Shown here in pieces: positions 10,201 through 23,264 of a stretch of 64,000 nt of DNA (positions are counted from its first letter, which is position 1; each line of letters starts with the position of its first letter). Position numbers and translations under genes: made by a program. The DNA is taken from positions 434,001 through 498,000 of the forward strand of contig NC_069671.1 in assembly GCF_027244095.1 (NCBI RefSeq), written 5' to 3'. The stretch comes from Hemicordylus capensis (taxonomy: Eukaryota > Chordata > Lepidosauria > Squamata > Cordylidae). The notes under the pieces were generated by a model. That model was not told the origin of the DNA, made no database searches, and saw only the letters and a program-made list of their open reading frames with translations.

Positions 10201-13200
10201 AAGACAAACGCCTCCAGTATAAAGGCGACGATGATGGTCATCACCACCTGGGAAGCCGGAGAGGAGGAGGACAAGGCGTAAGGACAGCTCATCCCAATCC
10301 CGGGAGAAGGTCCAACGGGGGCCCAGTCCTCAGCAGCAGGAGATGTACGGATTAGCACGCTGCGACCCACCCCCAGCCTTGGGCACGGAACAGGCCATAA
10401 ATCAAACCAGAGAGGCACACAGGACCTGCCTTCTCCTGAGTCAGGCCCTTGGACCATCTAGCTCAGGATTGTCTACACTGACTGGCAGCCGCTCTCCAAG
10501 GTCACAGGCAGGAGTCTTTCCCAGCCCTTCCCCGGGCGCTCTCCAGGTTACCCGCTCAACCGCGGCAAAATGCTTCCGTTTGGGCAGATTGCCTTCAAAA
10601 TGTCAATAAAGGCTGTTGCAGCAGGGGAGCAGGCTTGCGAAAACTCCACAACTGGAAAATACAGCTATTGGCCTGGTCTTGGGGGCTGTTCCCAGTGCAA
10701 AGGAAACCTCTAGTCCTGCCCCAACACACACAGGCACACACACACCCCAGAAGAGCCTGGTGGAGCCTCCTGGGCTGATTGCCCACCTACCATGGTGACA
10801 ATATAGAAGATCATGAAGTAGAGGCGGCTCCAGTGAGACGTCTCCGAGGTCACCCCTTCCTGGAAAGGCAGGCGAGAGTGGAGCCTCTGTGGGCGGCTGG
10901 AGGGGCGGCAGGGAGGACCCAGCCCCGCTCTGCCCCCCCCGCCCCCCGGGCGAAGCCTCCCTTCCCTGGAGCCCCTCCCACCCCTCAGGAAGACGCCAGT
11001 GATCCGGAGGGCAAGAGCCTGGGCTGAGAGAGGAACGGGCAGCAGCAGGAGAGCCCGGCTCTTCCCCCGGGCCTGGCGGGACCTTCAGGTTCACTCTGTC
11101 CTCTGCTCAGCGCCTGCCCCCGCCTGAGTCCCTCATTGGAGGCAGAGCTGCGAAGGCAGGAGGGGCACTTTGGGGAGAAGGGCAGCTGATCAGAAGCCCC
11201 TGGATTTAGGGATTCTCCAGTGCGGGGGGGGGCGGAGAAGGGGGCTTCCAGATTATTCATCCCCATGTGCTGAGCTGCCCAGAGTATTCCTCGCAATGCT
11301 CAGGACGCAAAGCGCTTCCCGGCAGGCGACAGACTGCCATGGAAAGACCATGGAAAGGCTGCCATGGAAAGAGCCAGCTGCCTTCTGACAGAGGGGGAGA
11401 CGGCGGGGAGAGCAGCCCCCCTCCCTCAGAGTGCCACTTACCATGATGATGTACCAGTTGTTGACCACTGTCAGCTCAAACAGGGTAACTGCAGAGGGGG
11501 GGGGGAGTGGGGAGAGAAGACACACAGGTGCTCAGTGCTGGACCTCAGCCCCCGCTGGGGATCTCTCCGTTCCAGGGCCCAGGAGGCCTGACCTTGCAGG
11601 AAACCATGCCGTCTGGGCAAAAGGCCACACTTCTGCAGAGGAAGTGTGGCTCTGCTTAACACCATCTGCAGTGCTGAAGTCGGCTTTTGACCGGCTTCTT
11701 GGACACTTTCGAAGATCACTGACAGTCAAAGGCGGTTACGACACTAAGGCTGCACTCCGATGCCTGCCCACTTGGAAGTAAGGCCTCTTGAACTCAATGC
11801 CTTGCTTATTTCTGATCGTGCAGCAAAGCCCACCACGTGGTGGTGTGGACAATGGGATCCCCCAGTCAAATAGGCCCGAGAAAAGAAAAGATTCGTGGTC
11901 AGGACAGGCTGCAGTCTTTGAAACCCCGCAAGCGATCAGCCGCAAGAACAGAGGCAAAAACAGACCAAAAGCTTCCAGCCTGGACCCCAGCAGAGCCTTG
12001 TTCCCTGCACAGAGTCACCTGCTCAAGGGAGCACAGATTTCCAGGGCTCCCCCAGGGCTGCATTTGCTGCGGTCACTGCGAGGATGACGGGAAGGGCCTC
12101 CAGCGAAAAAAGAGCAGGGAATTTGCGGGCCGAGACGGGCACATCCTGCTAGAGGTCAGGCGGGGCTGGAGGAGGAGGAGGAGGAGGAGGACGGCAGCCA
12201 ATTTTTGCCCCACAGGCAGTTTAAATCTCTTGCCTGCCTTTGTACCAAATTCCCAGCAAGACCTCCCATCCAAAATGCAGAAGCTAGGATTTTATCTGGA
12301 GCTGCCCGCTGGGATCGCATCACACCCATTTTGAAAGAGCTGCACTGGTGGTTTGTTTCTGAGTCCAATTCAAGGTGCTGGTTTTGACCTTTAAAGCCCT
12401 TAATGATATGCTAAATCATTGTAAACCGCTTAGAGAGCTTCCAGCTATAGAGCGGTATATAAATGTAAGTGCTATTGCTAAGTGCTATTAACAGTTTGGG
12501 CCCGGGATCCTTGAAGGACTGCCTGCTCCCAAGGGTTGCTGCCCGCTTGACGAGGTCATCTGAGGAGGCTCTGCTCCAGGTGCCAACAACGAGGGAGGCT
12601 CGGTTGTCGTTCACGCGGGACAGGGCCTTCTCTGTGGCTGCCCCCAGACTCTGGAATGCTCTCCCGGTGGCTATTCACTCCTCGGCCTCCATCACAGTTT
12701 TTAGAAAGTATGTTAAATATTGGCTTTTTACCCAGGCTTTGATATGATGGTCTGTAATGCTGCTTCTTTGTATTTTGCATGGTTGTTTTATGCTTGTATT
12801 TTAAATCTTTTTAGTCCAATCTATCTTTTTACATTTTAGCTTATATTTTAATTGTGCACTTTTACAGTCTTGTTTTAATTTTTGTGTAAAGCGCCTCGGG
12901 ATGGTTTTAATGCAAGGTGGCATAGGAATCTAACAATAAATCAGTCAAATAAATTCCACAGGGATGAGGCTCTTTGGCTTCTCTGCTCACCAAAACTGTT
13001 CAACATGTTGTCAAAGTTGTTGAGATAGTAATAGCCCTCGTCCACCACCGTCTGGTTCCCAACGGTGCGGTTCAGCCAGCGATAGGCGTCGGCCACCGTG
13101 CTGGTGCTGCGGGGAGAAGCAGGGACACAGCGGCCAGCCGTGAGAGGGGGGCGCGCAGAGAGCAAGGGCAGCACCGCAGGCCCACGTGCTCGGCCGGACC

Positions 13201-16200
13201 CCCCCTCCCCTCCGCCCCCCCCTGGGAGCCAGGATCCCCGGCCACAGGCCCCAACGTGGCCAGCTCCAGCTCCGGCACCACGGATGACCCTTCCCCTCAT
13301 GGGAGACAGACAGACGGGCCGGTTATGCTGCCGCCACCGCCGCCACCACTGCCATGTGAAGCTGATGCTGCTGGGCCGTCTCTCTTGAAATGGCACCGGG
13401 TGCGAAAGACGGCTAGCCCCTTCCTGGAAATGAAGTGCCCCTTCCCAGCACTCGCCACACACATGTCCCCTCAGGGGCAGCAGCTGCCCTTTCCATGCAT
13501 CCGACACTGAACTCCGCAGAGGGCCTGAATCACTGCCAGGGTGTGTGCGTGCCTGTGCACCATCCATTGTATTCAGTGGGTAGTGGCGGGTGTGGCGGGG
13601 GGGGGCAGCCAGGAAGTACCACATTGGAGGAGGAGGAGGCGGCAGCACTGAAACTAGAGGTTGCCCTGCCTGAACCCTTGTCTGCAGGGAGCTCTCCTTG
13701 CCCAGCGTTTCTGGGATGGGGAGGCATTCCCCACTTGGCCCCAACATCAGCCTCCGAGGAGTAACAGGAAGTCAGATTCCGCTAGGAAACCTGACTCCAC
13801 GCGATCAGAGCTGTGCTCCACTCCAGGCCCCAAATATTCCAGTTCTGCAACAGAAATGAAGTATCCCATTTACACTGCATCTCCCCACCCCCACCCCCAT
13901 ATAACGCTACTTTGCTTACTAGATTCAGGTTTCCAGATTCCTGGACAGGGCAGGGAGGGAGAGATGGGAACCAGGGATCTCGGGACCCGGAGGCAGGAGC
14001 AAGGGAGGCTACCACACTGTCGTGCATTGTGCCCCCGGGACACCTTTCCCCAGCTTCCTACTAGTCACAGTCCAGGCCCTGGTCAGACTTCCCTGGCCGT
14101 CATGTAAAACAGACCCTCTTCTCTCCTCTCCCCTCCACCTGCCTCCCCAGGATGGTTCCCCAGCTCTTGCATCCTGTGCTAAACACTAGGGTCTGCGTCT
14201 GCCTGGCAAGCCCACCGGCAGCTGATAACTCTGGGCACGGCCTGGGAACGGCATCCCAGGAGGAGGAGGAGGAGAACGACGACAGTGCCGGCTACTCACT
14301 TGCAGCAGTTTGGGTAGAGTTTTCCTGAGAAGAACTCCATGCCAACGATGGCAAAGCAGTAATAGAAGATGAGCAAGGTCAGGCCGAGGCTGTGGGAAAG
14401 AAAGCCAAGGGTCATAGGAGTTGCCACCCCCCCCAGAATTCCGGGTTTCACCCAGATTTTAAGCATCGCACCCAGATTGCTTAGCCCACCCAGAGCCACC
14501 CGGATTTCAGCTTTCTTTAAAAAATAAAATAAAATAAATAGCTAAGCAATAGCCCTTGTAGAGGCAGAGTTCTGCAGCGAAACGCGCAGTCACTCTTCTG
14601 CTCAAACATTATTCTCAAGCCAGGTTACATAATCTGCCAATTAAGCCCCCGGATTTGGGAAGCCAGACTAGGGCCACCCTATTGGTGCGGGGTGGGGGTG
14701 GGGAGAAGCTCTGCTGACCGAGTCCGTCACCCAGGGCGGGGATGGGAATCCAACCCCCGTCTTGGTGGCAGCAAAACCCTCCCGAGGCTCTGAAGCGAAG
14801 GACAGACAAAACCGGAGGCCCTTCACCGCCAAGCGGTTTGGGAGCGGCCCATTGTAGGGAAAGGCTTCCCAAGGCTGCTCCAGCCCATTTCAGGAACCGC
14901 CTCCAGCAGGTCCTCCAAGAAGCACCGCTTCAAACCCCGACAAGGGCAGCCTCTGAAGCCAGAGAGCGGCGGCGGCTGCTGCTTCTTCTTCTGGTCCCGC
15001 GGCTGCCTTTGATGCTGTTGGACTGAGTGTTCGACCGTTACGGTAGAAAGGCGGGAGAGCAACGGCGGTAAGACATGAGCCAACAGGAGAGCTGGCCTCT
15101 CTATTATTATTAGCTTAGCTAATGCGAAAGGCCGCCTTAGGCCCCCAACAAGGCCCACAGTGATGGCGGTGACCCTGGAGGCCAGCCACGCCCAGGTGGC
15201 CACAAGGGAACCAGACCCTGGAAGCAAGGGAGCCCCCTTCGACCGGGTCCGGCCCCTGGCTTCTGCAGCCGTATCCCTGCTCCCGTTTTGCGACTGGGTG
15301 CTCGTAAAAGGCAAGGTAGAGGGTGGGGAAGTGGCCCCGTGCATGCAGGTCCCGCTGGGCAGGAGGGCCCCGTCCAAGCCGGCAGCCCCACCCAGCTGTG
15401 GGAGGTCTCTTCTTGCCACCAGGTAAGCCCTCCTACCATCGGGAGACTTGCAGACGATCATAGGAACAGAGGAAGCTGCCATATCCTGAGTCAGGCCCTT
15501 GGTCTATCTAGCTCAGTATTGTCTTCACAGACTGGCAGCAGCTTCTCCCAGGTTGCAGGCAGGAATCTCTCCCAGCCCAATCTTGGAGATGCTGCCAGGG
15601 AGGGAACTGGGAACCTTCTGCATGCAAGCAGGCGGGTGCTTTTCCCAGAGCGGCCCCATATCTTACAGTGCTCATACACACAGTCTCCCATTCAGATGCA
15701 AACCAGGGTGGACCCTGCTTAGCAAAGGGGACAATTCATGCTTGCTATCATAAGACCAGCTCTCCTCCTATCCTGGATGCAAACCCAGGCCTGATTTAAT
15801 TGTGTATTATTTACATGTATATACCACTCTTCATTCTGGTGAACAACAGATTAACAAACAAGCCAATTAAAAGAGTGATGATAAAAATATCATTTAAAAT
15901 ACCACTATAAACCAACAGGCATGGCTACAAAACCAGCTAAAAGGATATCAGAGGACAGCTACTCACTAGCCAAAGGCCTGAGGGAAAAGGGCAGTCTTCC
16001 ATGAGGGAGGGAGAGACCAGGTGGGTCTCACCGGAGAGCGAGTTCCACCGCCTGGGGGCAATCACCAAGAAGGCCCTGCCCCACATGCTTGACAAACAAG
16101 CTCCAGCAGCTCTCCTGGCCCACCTCATCAGGGGGGCAGATTCAGCAGGGAGCAGGTGATCCTGGTGGTACCTCGTCAGTTGGGCGCAAACTGCTGGGGA

Positions 16201-18686
16201 ACTCCTCCAAGAAGGGCCTTGAGCGCCACTGAACAATAAGGAGAGGAGGGCAAGGGGCTGTTTGTTCCTTCCTTCCTTCCCTCCCCATCCACAGTCCTGC
16301 CTCTCCAAGCAGCAGCCGGTCCTTCTCTTCTAGCCCAGTGTGGGGTCCTAATTCAGAGGGGCCTCTCACTTGGCCACGGAGAGGGAGTCCCCCAAGCACA
16401 GAAGCCGGGAATCATGCCGCCCCGCGCCACCCCACGCCTCCCGGTAAGTACCTGGCCATCCTGGGGAGCAGCTCAAAGATGGTGTCCAAGACGTTCCTGT
16501 AGCGCTTCTTCAGCTTGAACAGCCTGCCAGCGGGAGGGGGGAGACAAGCACCCGGGGTGACTTCCGCGAGGACCTCTGCCCCCGCCGCGCCCAGCCGGCC
16601 CTGCTCTTTCAGCCCCTTCTCCATGGGCCTGGTCCCAGCCCCCTCCGCTGGAAATCATGGCCGCACCACCCTGCATCTGCCCCTTTTGCATTTGTGCCGA
16701 GTGCTCTTGCGCATGGCGTGCGTGTTGCGTTCAGAGGAGCACAGATGCTGCACCGAGTGGCAGCTGCACGAAGATGCACCCCTCCCCAAACACCCCCCCC
16801 GCCGCCCAACCTTCACATCAGCCTCCCTCCCGCCTGCCACAGCAAGACCGGGCGTCTCACGGCCGACTGGAGGGGAAGACCCAGCCAGTGGGCAGAAGCG
16901 GGCCCCGGGAGAACCTCCCGCCTGGAAGAGCGGCTAGACCCCGGAGCCGTCTGCCCCATGCCCTGGTGGGCTCTCCTCCTTCCCGGCAGGTTTCCCGCCA
17001 GAGGCTGGGCAGCCACAGTGGCACTGACCTCAGCAACTGCAGCGGCCGGAGGACCACGATGAAGTAGAAGGGCTCCATGTTGAAGGCCAGCACCAGGAGG
17101 CCCAGGAAGGCAAACAGAGTGACCGAAAAATCAAAGCTGGGGAAGAGCAAGAGGTCCCTTAGCTGGGGAGACGGGAGCCCACGGCCACATCCCCTCCCAC
17201 TGCGGCTCACTTACAGGTTCCAGCCCGACGACAAGTACTCCAGCGGCCCCAATCCACTGATCTTCAGGAGCACCTCCACCCCATAGACTGTGGGCAGCAG
17301 AGAAGAAGAAGAAGAGGAGGAGGTCACCGAAAGGTGGGGGCACAACTGGCAGGCCTGCCTTTCAGCAGCTGACCTCCACATGGCCCAGGAGAGGCAGCCG
17401 GGCCCCTCTTGCACGCAGCGGGGGCTGGATCAGGCCCCAGGGGGCTGTGACCAGGGGCCTCAGCCGACATCCTGACGGACCAAGCGCTTGCCGAAGGAGG
17501 CTGTCCTCGTGCAGCTCGCCACCTGGTTTGCTGGAGGTCCCCGAGGATGGCCTTTCCTGAAGATGGCACAGTGTGGACAGACTGACCAGGCCGGAGGAGG
17601 AAGCCCTTCCTTTTCAACCTGTTCTTGGATACTGTATTGGGAGCACCAAGACTTACTTGTGAGGAAGACGATGTAACTCCAGGGAACATCTCCGGAGAAG
17701 AAGCTACCTGGAAAAGGACAAGAACATCAGAACCGCCCTGCAGGATCAGGCCCTTTGGCCTTTGGCCCTCCTTGTGGTTGGGGAGGATGGGAGCTATAGT
17801 CCAAGTTTACATCAGAACAGCCCTGCTGCTGGATCAGGCCCAAGGAAGCCCATCGAGTCCAGCATCCTGTTTCCCACAGTGGCCCACCAGATGCTCAAGG
17901 TGAGGGTGGGGGTCCCTCTCTCCTGCTGTGGCTCCCCTGCAGCTGGTACTCAGAGACATCCTTCCTGCCTTTGAGGCTGGAGCTGGCCTGTAGCCCTCCG
18001 ACTAGTAGCCGCTGATCGACCTCACCTCCCTAGATTTAGCTAAACCCCTCTTCAAGTCATCCAGGCTGTTGTCTCTCAGAGAATACCTTTGGCAGAGAAT
18101 TCCACAGAATTCTGTATGAAAAAGCAGTTCCTTTTGTGGGTCTTAAATTTCCTGGCAATCCGTTTCATGGGATGACCCCTGGTTCAAGTGTTATGTGAGA
18201 GGGAGAAGAATCTCCTCCTGAGGGCGTCATCTCAGGGAGACCCTGAAATTATGCCATGGGGCCGGGGGAGGACCGCGCGAGGCCAGGGGGCACCTCAGCG
18301 AGGTCGGTGTGTCCTGTACCTCGGAGCATGAAGGTTTCCACCAGGATCCAGAGGCCGTTCACTGCCACCAGAGAATCTACAAAGCAGGAGGGGGAAAGCG
18401 TCACCCACCAGCCTGGCTCCCACCCAGCAGCCGAGGGGCCCGTCAGAGGCACACCCTGGATCCAGAAGTGGCCCTTGGAATGGCCCGGCTGGCCCTGAAG
18501 CGTCTTGATCCCTTGCCAAGCGGACGCGCACCCTGCTGCCCACTCCACTCTGTCTGTCTGTCTCCGGAGCCCCTTTCCCCGCCTGGCCTATCCTACGGCA
18601 ATGCAATGCAACACAACGCATATTTATATTCTGCTTTTCAACCAAAGTTCCCAAAGCAGTTTACGCAGATAGAAACAAACAAACAA

Positions 18687-18723
<37 letters not shown>

Positions 18724-21700
18724 AGTGGCTCCCTGTCCCCAGAGGGCTCACCATCTAGAAAATATACATAAGAGAGACACCAGCCACAGCCACTGGAAGG
18801 AAGCTCCTTGCTGGGGACGGAGAGGGCCAGTTGCTCTCCCCGCTGCTCAACAAAGAGAATCACTCATTCCTACTCCAGGGCAGCGCAGCCCGTCATATGT
18901 GGCCACGGCCATAACAAGCCCAGAGAAGAGCCAGAAGTACGGAGACCTCGGCATCCTCTGACAATTGCCATGTGAGACATTCTGGCATGGCGGGGGGTGG
19001 GGGAGCACACACCCTTCCTATCCAGAAGAGGCATGAGGAGAGCAAGGAACAAAGCCCCCCCGTCCTCAGCGAGGGCGGATCTCCGGCTGCAGCCGAGCAG
19101 GCGCCTGAGGCCCCGCTCCGGCTCATTCCTACCTAGCAGAGCAAGGAAGGTTCCGGGTCACGGCGGCCCACGGCGCCGGACGCAAAGGGGCAGCATTTCA
19201 TGGTGGCCCCCCAAGCAGAAGCAGGTCAGAGCTGTCCTCTCTGGGGAGGAGCTCCCCCCTTCGAGGCGGACAAAGAAGCTGAAGGACGAGGCAGGGAAGC
19301 AGCAGGCACAGCGAGGCGGGCTCGTGTCGGATACTTACAGACGGTGTACTGGAAGGGGCGGGAATTCACCAGGATGTTAATGCCTGTGGCGAGAAGAGCA
19401 GAGCGCCGAGGAGGCTGAGCACCCTGCTCCTGCCAGGGCGGCCCTTCCCGCTCCCACAGCCGGGCCGGGCTTCGGAGGGAATGGAGCTCCAAGGCAAGCC
19501 GGCGGGCCAGCCCGTCCCTAGCCGAAGCCCCCGCCCACCCACCCCCGGCGTGAGTGAGGCCCGGGAGGTCCCCGTGCTTTAAGCCGTGGGGCTAGTCAGC
19601 AGGTGGCCGGGCCCAAAGCAGAAGGCGGCTGCAGCAGCCGGGGAGGCTGGTGGCTGGCCGGGACTGAAGCAGAGGGCTGGCGCTGGAGGGGGATTTGCCA
19701 CGGGCAAGGGGCAGAGAGGACTTCACCTGGCCCCCCTCCCCACTCCCACACCCCTTCCTTGAGATCATCCCCCACCAAAAAAAAGACCTTTGAAAATAAG
19801 GAATGCCGTCTGCGGAAGGTCATCAAACCAGTGCTCCCGGTTCCTCTTGGCCTGGAAATGGAAGAGGCACCCTTAGGGAGGGGTCTCTCTGCTCGCCACA
19901 AGGCGCCTCTTCCGGCCACCCACCCACCCGGCACCCCCCTGCCCAGCCTCTCCTCGGCCGGCTGCTATGCCGCCCTTCTCCCCACTCTGGTCTGCCACCC
20001 CACACCCAGCACCCCCAATCAAGGAACCATTAAACAACAGCCCTCACCTTCCATTTTAAGCCGACAACTTCATAGAAACTGTACATCTCCTCTAGACTGA
20101 AAGAGAAAACCAGCCTCTGTCAGGACAGGGTCTTGCAGCCGGCATCTCTCTTGCCTGCTTTTGCGTGGAGGTCACATTTCTCAGGGCTCGGTTCTGAGAC
20201 CTGCCAGGATCCCTGGGTGAAGGTGCCTCCAGGATGTGGTACACAAAAGAAGCCTCAATCTCAGTCTTCTTGATATATAAACAACTTAAACCATGAAGTA
20301 TCCCACTTTAATCCAATGTACAGAATAAACAATACTACTTCATTAATTCCAGTACATTGATCCCATATGCTAAAATCCTTCCAAGCAGTCACACTTTAAA
20401 AACACACATTAAAAAAAACCCCCTACACTCCTATCGTATCAAGTAGATAGACATAGTCTCTAAAAGAAGTCCAGAAAATGTTTCTTCTATGCATGTATCT
20501 TGAATCTCCATATGAAAATGTCAACGGTTTCAAAGAAATATGTCCCATGATGATCCTTCACAATACACCAGTATAGAAAATCTCATTACTCAGCCAAAGA
20601 TTCAGATAAAGGAATGAAACTAGTTCCTATCGATAGAAGATTTTATGAGGAATTCAATGTACACATTATATTGGGTATCACTTTAATGGGAAAAATTCTA
20701 AAAAAACTTAAAACTGCAGTATGGTTCACTACGCGTTGTTCAAAACCAATATGGCGTTGTAGCCAACTTTCGCACCAATTGCTAGATGTCTATCCACATT
20801 TCCCCCCCTTCATTTAGGCATGTCCTTTGTCCTTACAGGGTCCAGTGAGAAATCTCACTCACTCTGAAATTCCTACAGGTCCTATGGCCAGGAACTGGAC
20901 CACCCCTCAGCCTTCTTCAAAATGAAGATATCCTCATACGTCTCTGAAACCGTCAACATTTTCATATGGAGATTCGAGATACATCCACAGAGCTCTGTTA
21001 ACGACATCATATTGACCTGCATTGCAATGACTGGGGTCCATAGAAGAAACATTCTCTGGACCTTTTTAGAGACCATGTTTATAAACTTTATACGATAGGC
21101 ATGGAGATTTTTTTTTAATCTGTGTTTTTCAGGTGCGAATACTTAGGAAGGATTTTAGCACTTGGGCTCAATGTATTGGAATTAATGAAGTGGTATTATT
21201 GATTACGTAAATTTGATTAAAGAGGGATACTTCATGGTTTAAGTTGTTTATATATCAAGACGGAGATTTCCATTGGGGGTTCTCTTGTGCACCGTTAAAC
21301 AGGGGGTTATTCACAGAGCCGGTGAGGTCTATCGACAACTATTAGCCAGGAAGGGTAAACGGAGCCTCCATGCTTAGATGCAGAATACCTCTGAACACCA
21401 GATATGGGAGGACTAATGGGCAGGGGTGGGGGGCTGACCCCTCCAGGCCCTGCTCATGGACCTGCCAGAGGCTTTCAACTGGACGCTGCTGGAAACATGA
21501 TGCTGGGCCAGAGAGGCAGCGAGACATTGGCAAGGCGATACTATCCTTGGAAACAAACCTGCACCACCTAAATAAGGGAATTCACAGAATGGGACTTCCC
21601 ACCTCTCATCTTTGTGAGGATTCAGGCGACTCAGTTCTTTGTGGAAGACCATCTGTGCCCACATGCTCTGCCCCTCTGTGGGGATGTGTGGGGTGGGGGT

Positions 21701-23214
21701 GGGGGAGTCCTCACCTGACTACAGAGGTATTGCTTTGACTCAGGGCTTTGAAGGTCAGGTAGCGGTCTCGGGCGCCCATGCGAGGCTTGTAGAACTGCAT
21801 CAGCCCGTCGAACTGCTTGAAGGAGATCCCGGAGGGTCTCTAGAAACAGGGAGAAGGTTGTCGTAAGTTACGCTGCACGCCGCAGAGAGAGCCCAGAGCT
21901 CAGCCGGCTTCCCCAGAGGCTTCTCAGCCTGCCTTGATTTCGCAGCTCTAGAAAGGAACGGGTGGCGTGTCCCAAGACAACCCAAAGACTGCCATGTTCC
22001 AAACCAGCTCTGGACCGAAGTCTCCCATGTCTCAAGAGACAAATACTCTGGGTCATTACATCAATGATGAGGAAGAGAGAGGAGGAGAGCTGGTCTTGGG
22101 CAAGCATGACTTGTCCCCTTAGCTAAGCAGGGTCTGCCCTGGTTGCATATGAAAGGGAAACTAGAAGTGTGAGCAGCACTGGAAGAGATTCCCCTTAGTA
22201 GGGGATGGGGCTGCTCTGGGAAGAGCAGAAGGTTCCAGGTTCCCTCCCTGGCAGCATCTCCAAGATCGGGCTGAGAGAGACTCCTGCCTGCAACCTTGGA
22301 GAAGCCGCTGCCAGTCTGGGTAGACAAGACTGAGCTGGATGGACCAAGGGTCGGACTCAGTCTATGGCAGCTTCCTACGTTCTTGCGATGTTCTGGAAAC
22401 CTCTTGCCCAGAAACCTTGAAGAGGCAGAGAGACGGGAGGGCGGCTCACGGCCCCTTCTGCTTTGCTCCTTTGCTCTCTTACGGGAGCTCTTCCCCCACA
22501 GGCTGCTGCAAACAACCAATGGCCCCTGCTGGCGCGTGGCGGCACGTAGGACATCGGAGGTGATGGAGGTGAACAGGCTCTTGATCGCAAGGTGCCCCCA
22601 CGGCACCCAGCCAAGACAAGGGAGGGGAGAGAGCAGCCATTCCGGTTCTCACAGGGTGTGGTGGCTTAGGGTGTGCCTTCTGCTGTGTGGCCCTTTGCCG
22701 CTGGTGATGCTCTCTGCATGGCTGCACACACCAGGGAGCCACGGCACCTCGACATCTACCCTGAGTGCCTGGACCAGGGTCTTCGAGAGGCAGAGCTACT
22801 GACCCAAGCCTTTATTTGTCCCTGGCAGCCGCCCCGTTTCTGTTCCAAGTCGGCTACAGGTCAAGAGAGGCCCATTTGTACACCCCCCCCTTTGCTTGGT
22901 GCATCTCCAAGTGTGGTGTGTTTGTCAAGTGCCCACTGCCCGGCTCCTGCCTGTGGGGCTGGCTGGCTCCTAGATCCCAAAGAAAATTTGCCACGGCCTG
23001 GGACACCCAGCATGCTCTGTGGAGGGAGCTGGTGGTGCTCCGGCCATGTGTGCCTCTGCCTTCCCCCAAGCGGAAGGCCCTTCTGCCGCCCCGGCTGAGA
23101 TCCACGCGTGCCTCAGAGCGCCAGATTCCTGGGACCCCCAAATCCCACCAGCCGACCCCTGCCCTTAGTTGGGAGGGCTGACCACCCACGAGCAGAAACT
23201 GGGGAATGCACACG

Positions 23215-23264
<50 letters not shown>

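Noticed and set aside
22061-22606. Open frames antisense to or within SINE copies with [19 protein letters not shown]-type peptides
   Set aside because: The same peptide recurs wherever the 5S-headed SINE occurs, so it is repeat translation, not a gene family.
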